Assembly: GCA_031285575.1 (NCBI GenBank) | Contig: JAITVX010000018.1 | Coordinates: 1 to 17,175, forward strand | DNA length: 17,175 bases | Direction: 5' to 3' | From: Bacteroidales bacterium | GTDB taxonomy: Bacteria; Bacteroidota; Bacteroidia; Bacteroidales; VadinHA17 | Part shown: positions 7,434-13,749 of the stretch, piece after piece | How positions within the stretch are numbered: the stretch's first letter is position 1 | How the letters are laid out: every line of letters starts with the position of its first letter | The notes under the pieces: model-generated | The model's input: only the letters and a program-made list of their open reading frames with translations | What the model was told of the DNA's origin: nothing | Databases searched by the model: none | Translations under genes and position numbers: made by a program

Positions 7434-7820
7434 ATGGAAATAGATTGTATTGGACTTTTTGTAAATAATATGGAAACAATGGTAAAATTTTACCGTGATA
7501 TTGTTGGATTAAAAACAGACTGGAACGGTGAGCCAAACGCCGATTTTGACGCGGGAAAATGCCGTCTGATAATGTTTGGAAGGAATGATTTTGAAAAAAT
7601 GGTTTCAAAAGAATTTAATTATCCTAAAGGATTAAACGGAACAATGGAAATAGCATTTAATTTTAAAACATATGCTGATGTTGATAATGAATATAGACGC
7701 CTTACGGGTTTAGGTGTTGCAGGTGTTTTTCCCCCAACAACAATGCCGTGGAGACAACGGACTTGTTATGTAGCAGACCCGGAAGGCAATTTATTGGAAA
7801 TAGGTTCATTTGGGGCATAA
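7434..7820 (+). CDS. VOC superfamily protein (glyoxalase/bleomycin-resistance-like)
   Basis: A 128-residue protein with two beta-alpha-beta-beta-beta modules of the vicinal oxygen chelate fold. Module one runs from MEIDCIGLFVNNMETMVKFY to RLIMFG, module two from TMEIAFNF to the classic ending DPEGNLLEIGSF. These metal-dependent dimers include glyoxalase I, dioxygenases and bleomycin/fosfomycin resistance proteins; the sequence does not select among them. Putative second-module ligand Glu122 in NLLEIG is present. It has a GGAGG ribosome-binding site and is followed after one base by the broken tfoX-like remnant at 7822, suggesting the two arrived together as a small unit. No promoter of the local type is obvious upstream. 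Confidence 0.82.
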   Translation: MEIDCIGLFVNNMETMVKFYRDIVGLKTDWNGEPNADFDAGKCRLIMFGRNDFEKMVSKEFNYPKGLNGTMEIAFNFKTYADVDNEYRRLTGLGVAGVFPPTTMPWRQRTCYVADPEGNLLEIGSFGA

Positions 7821-7821
7821 C

Positions 7822-8002
7822 ATGGCAAGCGATTTGAATTATGTTCAATATGTTATTGACCAAATACAAAATTAAAGGGACAATAACTTATAAAAAAATG
7901 TTCGGCGAATATTTAATATATCTGAATGATAAGCCGATTGTAATGATTTGTAATAATACGGCATTTGTGAAAATACTTGATTGCATAAAACCGTCTGAAT
8001 GA
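7822..8002 (+). pseudogene. frameshifted, truncated TfoX N-terminal-domain gene
   Basis: The frame from ATG 7822 gives MASDLNYVQYVIDQIQN and then a stop. Shifting by one base at about 7870 restores the continuation KGTITYKKMFGEYLIYLND, then KPIVMICNNTAFVKILDCIKP and a stop at 8000-8002. Together these reproduce the start of the TfoX/Sxy N-terminal domain, with its YKKMFGEY core. The family normally continues for another 40 or more residues, missing here, so the gene has both a frameshift and a 3' loss. It begins one base after the VOC stop codon. A single sequencing error could explain the frameshift but not the missing end. Confidence 0.75.
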
Positions 8003-8123
8003 TGCAATGATGGAGCAGGTCGCCAATCACGGCAACGGGACCTACGAATACATCGACAATGCCAAGCAGATACGCAAGATTTTTGTGTGTGAAAAATCGA
8101 AGTTCTACACTGTTGCGCAAAAT
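7992..8123 (+). pseudogene. fragment of a YfbK-like von Willebrand factor A domain protein
   Basis: From about 7992 the plus-strand frame reads RLNDAMMEQVANHGNGTY, then EYIDNAKQIRKIFVCEKSKFYTVAQN. This matches the end of the vWA domain of YfbK-like proteins, where an 'LNDxxMEQxADxGNGxYxYID' text precedes a lysine-rich helix and a 'LFTVAKD'-like strand. Only about 44 codons of a protein that is usually several hundred residues long remain. It overlaps the end of the tfoX remnant in another frame, so the junction lies near 7990. After 8123 the same frame stays open to 8285 but loses similarity and runs into the 42-bp repeats. Confidence 0.6.
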
Positions 8124-8186
8124 CCCCGTTGGGTGCAGGAGGGTGCAAATGTATTATTTTCTTGCAATATCCGAAATATATTGATG

Positions 8187-8370
8187 GATTTAATGTATCG
8201 ACACGGAGACATTAAATCATTGGACGTAGATTTAATGAGTAAAAATCACGGCATGAAATCTATCGGTGTAGATTATATGAACTGATGTCAAGGCATTAAA
8301 TCTTCAAGCATAGATTTAATGAACAGAATTCATAGCATGAAATCTATGGCAGCAAATTTTAGCAACTGAT
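8187..8370 (+). repeat. degenerate 42-bp tandem repeat, four units plus a partial fifth
   Basis: Units lie at 8187-8228, 8229-8270, 8271-8312 and 8313-8354, with a partial copy at 8355-8370. Each begins GATTTAATGA or a close variant and has GCAT(G/T)AAATCT in its middle. No spacers separate them. The period is exactly 14 codons; in one frame the first units read DLMYRHGDIKSLDV and DLMSKNHGMKSIGV before a stop in unit three. The block has diverged, but indels are absent, since all units keep 42 bases. Confidence 0.8.
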
Positions 8371-8489
8371 ACCATTTGTCGAATTGGCGGAGCATAAAAC
8401 ATGTTGATGCCTGGTCGCCTGCATCGGTGTCTTGTAGCGGATGCTTTCCTTCAATATCACGCATTACAGTTTTGCAGCAATAGCAATAA

Positions 8490-8723
8490 TATCTACCTTG
8501 GAAAGCAATACACCTTGACGCCGATTTGTTTTCATCTACTCTTTATGCTTTAACAAGCATGGCGCCGCATTTGAACGCAGGCGACATTCTGTTTTTTGAC
8601 GAATTCAATGTTCCCAACCACGAATTTCTGGCATTTAAGATATTTACCGAATCATATTATGTTAAAACCAAACTGATAGGCGCAGTGAACAATTACTATC
8701 AAACAGCTTTCGTAATTTTGTAA
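8490..8723 (+). pseudogene. C-terminal fragment of a TylF/MycF-type methyltransferase
   Basis: The frame from 8490 reads LPWKAIHLDADLFSSTLYAL, then a segment with GDILFFDEFNVPNHEFLAF and SYYVKTKLIGAVNNYYQTAF, ending at the TAA 8721-8723. This is the last third of the TylF/CmcI-like SAM-dependent O-methyltransferase family (HxDxDLxSST, GDxIxFDEF, GAVNNYxQ). The SAM-binding N-terminal part is absent and a stop precedes the fragment at 8487-8489. A TTG at 8526 could nominally start translation but would leave no catalytic core. Confidence 0.65.
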
Positions 8724-8760
8724 ATTATAGAAATTTAATGAAAACACCCTCCTCACCACG

Positions 8761-9462
8761 TTAAAACCAGCGCGAAGCTAACGATGCAACTATATATACC
8801 GGAACAATAAGCGTAAGACCGGCAATATCGGTAACTGCAATGGCTATTACAAGCATTAAAAGCATCAGGTAGCGGCTTTCGTTGCCTTTCAGCTTCAGGT
8901 TAGATACTTTGAGCGAAAACAGCTCTATCCGGCTTACCATCAGCAGTGAAAGGACAATTGTTGTGATTACAATGGTGACCGGGTTGCCTGTAAGGAACGC
9001 AATAATCGACGAATCGGAAATGCCGGAGGTAACGGCCAGCGAAATAACCGCAATGGCATTGGCCGGCGTTGGAAGCCCCCGGAAGCTGGTTGCTTGAGTT
9101 GTGTCGAGGTTGAAAACGGCAAGTCTCAGGGCGGCGCACACGGGCATTACCGCCATGGCAAATATCATAATCAGCTGCACAGAATGTCCAACAGAAGGGC
9201 TTGCGGCCATCATCAGTTGATACATAATAACGGCCGGAGCTACGCCGAAACTTACAACGTCGGCAAGGCTGTCGAGTTCCTTGCCTATGGCAGACCTCGC
9301 ATTAAGTACTCTGGCTGCAAAACCGTCGCAGAAATCGAATACCATTGCCACCGCAATAAAGCCTGCGGCCATGAGTATATTATTGTCTGCTGCAAATATG
9401 ACTGCTGCAAAACCCGATGCAAGGTTGAGCGACGTAATAAAATTGGGAATATACTTTTTCAT
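8761..9462 (-). CDS. pssA: CDP-diacylglycerol-serine O-phosphatidyltransferase
   Basis: A 233-residue integral membrane enzyme that transfers the phosphatidyl group from CDP-diacylglycerol to L-serine, giving phosphatidylserine, the precursor of phosphatidylethanolamine. The CDP-alcohol phosphatidyltransferase motif D-x2-DG-x2-AR-x8-G-x3-D-x3-D is perfect (Asp43, Asp46, Gly47, Ala50, Arg51, Gly60, Asp64, Asp68) and binds the metals and CDP. Several hydrophobic segments follow. The opening MKKYIPNFITSLNLASGFAA is characteristic of the PssA branch rather than PgsA. No phosphatidylserine decarboxylase gene is beside it. A -7-like box (TAATTTTG on the minus strand) lies at 9499-9506. The gene is transcribed away from the tRNA cluster. 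Confidence 0.92.
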   Translation of the reverse strand: MKKYIPNFITSLNLASGFAAVIFAADNNILMAAGFIAVAMVFDFCDGFAARVLNARSAIGKELDSLADVVSFGVAPAVIMYQLMMAASPSVGHSVQLIMIFAMAVMPVCAALRLAVFNLDTTQATSFRGLPTPANAIAVISLAVTSGISDSSIIAFLTGNPVTIVITTIVLSLLMVSRIELFSLKVSNLKLKGNESRYLMLLMLVIAIAVTDIAGLTLIVPVYIVASLASRWF

Positions 9463-9498
9463 CTGTAATATCAGTTATTGGTATTATGATAATAAAGC

Positions 9499-9506
9499 CA
9501 AAATTA
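9499..9506 (-). promoter_or_regulatory. possible -7 box for pssA
   Basis: On the minus strand the bases read TAATTTTG, an exact TAnnTTTG match about 36 bases before the pssA ATG. I found no TTTG at the usual 19-21 base spacing, so this is only a half-supported promoter. Confidence 0.4.
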
Positions 9507-9774
9507 GATTATTTTCAGTATAATTTCAGCGTAAATGCACAAAATATTTTTATTTTTCATACAAATTTATTTACACAGTTAGTGATTTAAACTTTTAAGA
9601 AGCCGAAAAGCAATTCAAAAAGATGTGATTTAGAGTTGACAGTCAAAAAAAACACAAAGCAGTGTAGAGTATGAAGATTTTACACACCGCCCATGAGGAT
9701 GATTTATGAAACTTCGTACATTTACACGTTATCATTCTTAATTCTTATTTTTTTAAAAATATGCACAAATATAT
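9507..9774. other. intergenic region between pssA and the tRNA/tuf promoter
   Basis: These 268 bases are A/T-rich and contain no recognisable gene. Two 11-12 codon frames with an ATGA overlap (9671-9709 and 9706-9741) are visible, but nothing supports their translation. A match to the 16S motif TACACACCGCCC at 9681-9692 appears to be chance. Confidence 0.4.
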
Positions 9775-9806
9775 TTTGATATATAAATTATAAATTCATA
9801 CATTTG
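9775..9806 (+). promoter_or_regulatory. promoter of the tRNA-tuf-ribosomal cluster
   Basis: TTTG at 9775-9778 and TACATTTG at 9799-9806 are separated by 20 bases, matching the Bacteroidota primary promoter. Transcription would begin near 9811-9813, about 45 bases before the first tRNA, leaving a 5' leader to be trimmed. No equally good promoter appears before tuf, so the four tRNAs and tuf are probably one transcript. Confidence 0.72.
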
Positions 9807-9857
9807 CAAGCCGTTTTTGAGGGTGTTTTATGCTTAAGCGGGACGTTCTTTAAAATT

Positions 9858-9931
9858 GCCGATGTAGCTCAGTTGGCCAGAGCAGCTGATTTGTAATCCG
9901 CAGGTCGGGGGTTCGAATCCCTTCATCGGCT
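9858..9931 (+). tRNA. tRNA-Thr (anticodon TGT)
   Basis: A 74-base cloverleaf with a perfect acceptor stem (GCCGATG / CATCGGC) and a D-arm GCTCAG...GAGC. The anticodon loop TTTGTAA has TGT at 9892-9894, and the T-loop is TTCGAAT. It decodes ACA. The anticodon stem has a U29-C41 mismatch (9887 and 9899), where an A at 41 would be expected. No CCA is encoded. Confidence 0.95.
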
Positions 9932-9985
9932 CTTGATAAGGTAGATAGTAAAATGTGTGTCTTAGGAGTAAGACTCTGTTTGTGA

Positions 9986-10068
9986 GGGGAGATACCAAAG
10001 CGGCCAACTGGGGCAGACTGTAAATCTGCTGGCAAATGCCTTCGTAGGTTCGAATCCTGCTCTCCCCA
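9986..10068 (+). tRNA. tRNA-Tyr (anticodon GTA)
   Basis: An 83-base class II tRNA with a long variable arm. The acceptor GGGGAGA / TCTCCCC and the anticodon stem GCAGA / TCTGC are perfect. The loop CTGTAAA contains GTA. The T-loop is TTCGAAT. The 3' CCA is not encoded and must be added after transcription. Confidence 0.96.
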
Positions 10069-10146
10069 CATAATACAGAATAATAAGCACCGTAATTTCA
10101 GGTATAAATATTTGCCGGGCATTCGGTTCTCTTTGGACTATAATAG

Positions 10147-10219
10147 GCGGGAGTAGCTCAGTTGGTAGAGCATTAGCCTTCCAAGCTAAGGGTCGCGGAT
10201 TCGAATTCCGTCTCCCGCT
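10147..10219 (+). tRNA. tRNA-Gly (anticodon TCC)
   Basis: A 73-base cloverleaf. The acceptor GCGGGAG / CTCCCGC and the anticodon stem TTAGC / GCTAA pair fully. The loop CTTCCAA carries TCC, reading GGA/GGG. All stems look functional. No CCA is encoded. Confidence 0.96.
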
Positions 10220-10229
10220 CACTATTAAG

Positions 10230-10301
10230 GCCAGAGTAGCTCAGGGGTAGAGCACTTCCTTGGTAAGGAAGGGGTCGGGGGTTCAACTCCCCCCTCCGGC
10301 T
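10230..10301 (+). tRNA. tRNA-Thr (anticodon GGT)
   Basis: A 72-base cloverleaf with a short D-loop. The anticodon stem CTTCC / GGAAG pairs perfectly around the loop TTGGTAA, with GGT reading ACC/ACU. The acceptor GCCAGAG / CTCCGGC contains an A4-C69 mismatch (10233 and 10297), where a G at position 4 would restore pairing. No CCA is encoded. It lies 82 bases before tuf. Confidence 0.95.
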
Positions 10302-10383
10302 CAACAGAGATGTTGAATGATAATATAATTGTAAAAGAATTAATTGATAATATAAATAAACTTAATTTAATACGCTTGAAGTT

Positions 10384-11571
10384 ATGGCAAAAGAAAAATT
10401 TGACAGGTCGAAACCGCACGTAAATATTGGTACTATCGGCCACGTTGACCATGGCAAAACCACTTTAACAGCGGCAATTACTATGGTGCTTGCAAAAAGA
10501 GGTCTCTCTGAAGTCAGAGATTTTGATTCGATTGATAATGCTCCTGAGGAAAAAGAAAGAGGTATTACAATCAACACTTCACACGTTGAATATCAAACAG
10601 CAGCACGCCACTATGCCCACGTTGACTGCCCCGGTCACGCCGACTATATTAAAAACATGGTTACTGGTGCAGCCCAGATGGACGGCGCTATTCTTGTGGT
10701 AGCAGCTACCGATGGACCAATGCCTCAAACCCGTGAACATATCCTTTTGGCACATCAGGTTAACGTTCCAAGGGTAGTCGTTTTTATGAACAAGGTTGAT
10801 ATGGTTGAAGACGCAGAATTGCTTGATTTGGTTGAAATGGAAGTTCGCGACCTGCTCAGTTTCTATCAGTTTGACGGTGACAATGCTCCCGTAATCCGTG
10901 GTTCGGCACTTGGAGCAATGAACGGTGAAACGGCATGGGAAGATAAGGTTATGGAGCTTATGGATAATGTTGACACTTACATCCCTATACCTCCCCGTGA
11001 AAATGAAAAACCATTCCTTATGCCTGTTGAAGACGTTTTTTCAATCACAGGTCGTGGAACGGTAGCTACCGGACGTATTGAAACAGGTATTGTTTTAACC
11101 GGCGACGAGCTTGAACTCATCGGTCTTGGACAGCAGAAACGCAAGTCGGTCTGTACCGGAGTTGAAATGTTCCGTAAGATTCTTGACAAGGGTGAAGCAG
11201 GCGATAATGTAGGTCTTTTGCTTCGCGGCGTTGATAAAAAAGAGATAAAAAGAGGTATGGTGCTGGCCAAGCCAGGTTCAATAACTCCTCATACAAAAAT
11301 TAAAGCCGAAGTTTATGTGTTGAAAAAAGAAGAAGGCGGCAGGCATACTCCTTTCCACAACAAATATCGCCCCCAGTTCTATTTAAGGACTCTTGATATA
11401 ACGGGCGAGATTACACTTCCGGAAGGAACAGAAATGGTAATGCCTGGCGATAATGTTTCTATCACGGTAGATCTTATCTATCCGGTTGCAATTAATGTTG
11501 GTTTACGTTTTGCAATCCGCGAAGGTGGCAGAACAGTAGGAGCAGGTCAGGTAACAGAAATAATTGAATAA
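10384..11571 (+). CDS. tuf: translation elongation factor Tu
   Basis: A 395-residue GTPase that carries aminoacyl-tRNA to the ribosomal A site. The G-domain motifs are intact: P-loop GHVDHGKT (19-26), switch II DCPGH (81-85), NKVD (136-139) and GSAL (173-176). Domains 2 and 3 follow with family-typical text such as TGRGTVATGRIE and GRTVGAGQV near the end. Length is normal. The start MAKEKFDRSKPHVNIGTIGH is the standard Bacteroidota beginning. It follows four tRNA genes, an arrangement shared with E. coli tufB, and is likely co-transcribed with them. A long hairpin follows 15 bases after the stop. Confidence 0.98.
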   Translation: MAKEKFDRSKPHVNIGTIGHVDHGKTTLTAAITMVLAKRGLSEVRDFDSIDNAPEEKERGITINTSHVEYQTAARHYAHVDCPGHADYIKNMVTGAAQMDGAILVVAATDGPMPQTREHILLAHQVNVPRVVVFMNKVDMVEDAELLDLVEMEVRDLLSFYQFDGDNAPVIRGSALGAMNGETAWEDKVMELMDNVDTYIPIPPRENEKPFLMPVEDVFSITGRGTVATGRIETGIVLTGDELELIGLGQQKRKSVCTGVEMFRKILDKGEAGDNVGLLLRGVDKKEIKRGMVLAKPGSITPHTKIKAEVYVLKKEEGGRHTPFHNKYRPQFYLRTLDITGEITLPEGTEMVMPGDNVSITVDLIYPVAINVGLRFAIREGGRTVGAGQVTEIIE

Positions 11572-11586
11572 AAAGTTTTGGAAATA

Positions 11587-11636
11587 ATGATTGCGGGACG
11601 CAAAAACAGACATTGCATGTTGCGTCTCACAATCAT
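11587..11636 (+). terminator. long imperfect hairpin between tuf and tRNA-Trp
   Basis: The 17-base arms at 11587-11603 and 11620-11636 pair with one C-A mismatch and one G-U pair around a 16-base loop. It begins shortly after the tuf stop. There is no T-run after it, so it is not a canonical intrinsic terminator. It may protect the tuf 3' end, mark an RNase processing point before the tRNA, or be a copy of a dispersed intergenic palindrome. Confidence 0.5.
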
Positions 11637-11640
11637 AAAT

Positions 11641-11713
11641 ACGGGTGTAGCTCAGTTGGTAGAGCACTGGTCTCCAAAACCAGGTGTCGGGAGTTCGAGT
11701 CTCTCCTCCCGTG
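11641..11713 (+). tRNA. tRNA-Trp (anticodon CCA)
   Basis: A 73-base cloverleaf. The anticodon stem CTGGT / ACCAG is perfect around the loop CTCCAAA with anticodon CCA. The discriminator is G, as usual for tRNA-Trp. The acceptor ACGGGTG / CTCCCGT has a U6-U67 mismatch (11646 and 11707). The gene sits between tuf and secE, 4 bases after the long hairpin and 18 bases before secE. Confidence 0.95.
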
Positions 11714-11731
11714 CGGAAATTATTAGTAATA

Positions 11732-11923
11732 ATGAAAATTAAAGAATATTTTAAGGATTCAATTACGGAACTGTTACACAAAGTAACCTGGCCGACGTGG
11801 AGTGAACTTCAGAACAGTGCAGTGCTTGTGATGGTGGCTTCGCTTATTTTTGCTGTTGTAGTGGCAGGGATAGATTTAGTGTTCAGCGAAGCAATGCAAT
11901 TCATATACAGTTTATTATATTAA
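11732..11923 (+). CDS. secE: preprotein translocase subunit SecE
   Basis: A 63-residue single-span membrane protein that clamps SecY in the SecYEG channel. The amphipathic N-terminal helix (KIKEYFKDSITELL) carries the conserved KVTWPTWSEL segment (residues 17-26), followed by one transmembrane helix (about 30-50). The short, one-helix form is the usual bacterial version. I chose the ATG at 11732 because the frame's upstream extension runs into tRNA-Trp. The gene is directly followed by nusG (gap 19 bases). Confidence 0.95.
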   Translation: MKIKEYFKDSITELLHKVTWPTWSELQNSAVLVMVASLIFAVVVAGIDLVFSEAMQFIYSLLY

Positions 11924-11942
11924 TACAGTAGAGCATCTTATA

Positions 11943-12491
11943 ATGAGTGAGGATATAAAAAAGTGGTATGTGCTTCGGGCTGTCGGTGGAAAGGAAAAAA
12001 AGGTAAAAGAGTACATCGAGAATGAAATAGCACTTCTGAAACTTCAGGATTATGTCTCACAGGTTCTTATCCCAACCGAAAAGGTGTACCAGATAAGGTT
12101 GGGCAAAAAAATAAGTAAGGAGCGGACATTTTTCCCAGGTTATGTTCTTATTGAAGCTGTATTGACGGGCGAAATTCCACATATTCTGAGGAATATTCCA
12201 AATGTATTGGGGTTTTTGGGCTCGCAGGATGGCGAACCGGTTCCTTTAAGAAAAGCGGAGATTAACCGGATACTTGGAAAGGTTGACGAACTTAACTCAA
12301 GCGACGAGGAATTGAATGTTCCGTTTTTTGTTGGCGAACCGGTTAAGGTTATTGACGGGCCTTTTGTGAGTTTTACGGGAATAATTGAAGAAATAAATGA
12401 AGAAAAAAAGAAACTTAAAGTAATTGTGAAAATTTTCGGAAGAAAAACCCCTTTAGAGTTAAGTTTCATGCAGGTGGAAAAAGAAAATTAA
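11943..12491 (+). CDS. nusG: transcription termination/antitermination factor NusG
   Basis: A 182-residue NusG with an NGN domain (residues 5-about 115: KWYVLRAVGGKEKKVKEYIE, FFPGYVLIEA, RNIPNVLGFLG) that binds the RNA polymerase clamp. A C-terminal KOW domain follows (GEPVKVIDGPFVSFTGIIEE), which contacts Rho or ribosomal protein S10. It couples transcription with translation and affects pausing. The length and the lack of an inserted domain fit the core NusG rather than the specialised UpxY-type paralogs of Bacteroidota. It lies in the canonical place after secE. Confidence 0.96.
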   Translation: MSEDIKKWYVLRAVGGKEKKVKEYIENEIALLKLQDYVSQVLIPTEKVYQIRLGKKISKERTFFPGYVLIEAVLTGEIPHILRNIPNVLGFLGSQDGEPVPLRKAEINRILGKVDELNSSDEELNVPFFVGEPVKVIDGPFVSFTGIIEEINEEKKKLKVIVKIFGRKTPLELSFMQVEKEN

Positions 12492-12504
12492 TTATATGAA
12501 AATA

Positions 12505-12547
12505 TTTGAAATTGTGATATTTATAATGCTTCCTGAACAATTTCAAA
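12505..12547 (+). promoter_or_regulatory. perfect 11-bp inverted repeat in the nusG-rplK gap
   Basis: TTTGAAATTGT (12505-12515) and ACAATTTCAAA (12537-12547) are exact reverse complements around a 21-base loop, and end 30 bases before the rplK start. In E. coli the leader at this place holds the L1 binding site that represses the L11-L1 operon. This hairpin is a candidate for a similar role. The sequence itself does not show an L1 consensus that I can confirm. Confidence 0.5.
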
Positions 12548-12577
12548 CATTCGCAACAAATACGCAAATTTAAAATT

Positions 12578-13024
12578 ATGGCAAAAGAAATTGCTGGATT
12601 AATCAAGTTACAGATTCGTGGTGGAGCGGCTAATCCATCTCCGCCCATAGGGCCTGCATTAGGGTCTCGCGGGGTGAATATTATGGAATTCTGTAAGCAA
12701 TTTAATGCCAGAACACAGGATAAGACAGGAAAGGTTATACCGGTTGTGATTACCGTTTATGTTGACAAATCATTTGATTTTGTTATTAAAACACCTCCGG
12801 TTGCCATACAGTTGCTTGAAGTAACCAAAGTTAAACAGGGCTCTAAAGAGCCTAATCGCGACAAGGTTGCTACAATATCCTGGGATCAGGTTGAGACAAT
12901 TGCTAAAGATAAAATGGAAGACTTGAATTGTTTTACAGTTCAAGCCGCTATGAGAATGGTAGCAGGAACCGCCAGAAGCATGGGAATAGCTGTTAAAGGC
13001 GAATTCCCTGAAACAATTAATTAA
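12578..13024 (+). CDS. rplK: 50S ribosomal protein L11
   Basis: A 148-residue protein of the GTPase-associated centre. The N-terminal domain carries the proline-rich thiostrepton-site helix (GGAANPSPPIGPALGSRGVN, residues 15-34), and the C-terminal rRNA-binding domain runs from about residue 72. The length is standard. It starts 86 bases after nusG and ends 6 bases before rplA, forming the L11-L1 pair. Confidence 0.97.
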   Translation: MAKEIAGLIKLQIRGGAANPSPPIGPALGSRGVNIMEFCKQFNARTQDKTGKVIPVVITVYVDKSFDFVIKTPPVAIQLLEVTKVKQGSKEPNRDKVATISWDQVETIAKDKMEDLNCFTVQAAMRMVAGTARSMGIAVKGEFPETIN

Positions 13025-13030
13025 AAAAAG

Positions 13031-13723
13031 ATGACTAAACTTACCAAAAATCAAAAGTTTGCTCTTGAAAAACTTGATAAGGACAAACTTTATTCATTAA
13101 GAGAAGCCTCAACGTTGGTTAAGGATATGACCAAGGCCAAGTTTGACGCTTCGGTTGATTTGGATGTAAGGTTAGGTATAGATCCGAGAAAATCCAATCA
13201 GATGGTTCGCGGTGTCGTTTCGCTTCCGCACGGAACAGGTAAACAGACCAGGGTTTTGGTTTTATGTACGCCTGACAAGGAAAATGAAGCTAAAGACGCA
13301 GGAGCTGACTATGTTGGTCTTGACGATTATGTCGAAAAGATTAAAGCTGGTTGGACCGATGTGGATGTTATAATAACCATGCCATCCGTAATGGGCAAAG
13401 TCGGTCAATTGGGCAGGATACTTGGTCCTCGCGGATTGATGCCAAACCCTAAAAGTGGAACCGTAACAATGGAAGTAGGCAAGGCTGTAAGTGAAGTAAA
13501 ACAAGGTAAGATTGATTTTAAGGTAGATAAAACCGGAATCATTCATGCCTCTATCGGAAAAGTTTCATTCGAGCCTGACAAGATCGCTGATAATGCAAAA
13601 GAGTTTATCTCAATGGTAAACAAATTAAAACCGGCCGCAGCGAAAGGAACATACCTTCGCAGTATTTTTCTTTCGAGCACAATGAGTCCGGGTGTTAAAA
13701 TCGATCCTAAAGGACTGGATTAA
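13031..13723 (+). CDS. rplA: 50S ribosomal protein L1
   Basis: A 230-residue protein of the L1 stalk, which helps release deacylated tRNA from the E site. In many bacteria it also represses its own operon by binding the mRNA leader. The signature region GRILGPRGLMPNPKSGTVT is present, as is the N-terminal SLREASTLVKDMTKAKFDAS. It is directly coupled to rplK upstream and precedes rplJ by 26 bases. Confidence 0.97.
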   Translation: MTKLTKNQKFALEKLDKDKLYSLREASTLVKDMTKAKFDASVDLDVRLGIDPRKSNQMVRGVVSLPHGTGKQTRVLVLCTPDKENEAKDAGADYVGLDDYVEKIKAGWTDVDVIITMPSVMGKVGQLGRILGPRGLMPNPKSGTVTMEVGKAVSEVKQGKIDFKVDKTGIIHASIGKVSFEPDKIADNAKEFISMVNKLKPAAAKGTYLRSIFLSSTMSPGVKIDPKGLD

Positions 13724-13749
13724 GAGTTTAATTGAAAAAACTGAAATTA

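Noticed and set aside
8187..8370. Could the 42-bp repeats be a CRISPR array?
   Set aside because: The units touch each other with no unique spacers, are too diverged from one another, and no cas gene is present.
9681..9692. TACACACCGCCC, identical to part of the universal 16S rRNA 3' motif
   Set aside because: The flanking bases do not match 16S rRNA on either side, so a 12-base coincidence is the simplest reading.
9671..9741. Two tiny overlapping frames (12 and 11 residues) with an ATGA stop/start overlap
   Set aside because: No ribosome-binding site, no similarity to a known leader peptide, and they end well before the tRNA promoter, so they cannot be a leader for it.
9850..10452. Minus-strand ORFs of 75-90 codons
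   Set aside because: They are antisense readings of the four tRNA genes; the phrases they contain are typical of mis-annotated tRNA-antisense proteins.
13732..13749. TTG start that would extend L10 by six residues
   Set aside because: The ATG at 13750 gives the normal Bacteroidota L10 beginning; the extension is lysine-rich spacer text.
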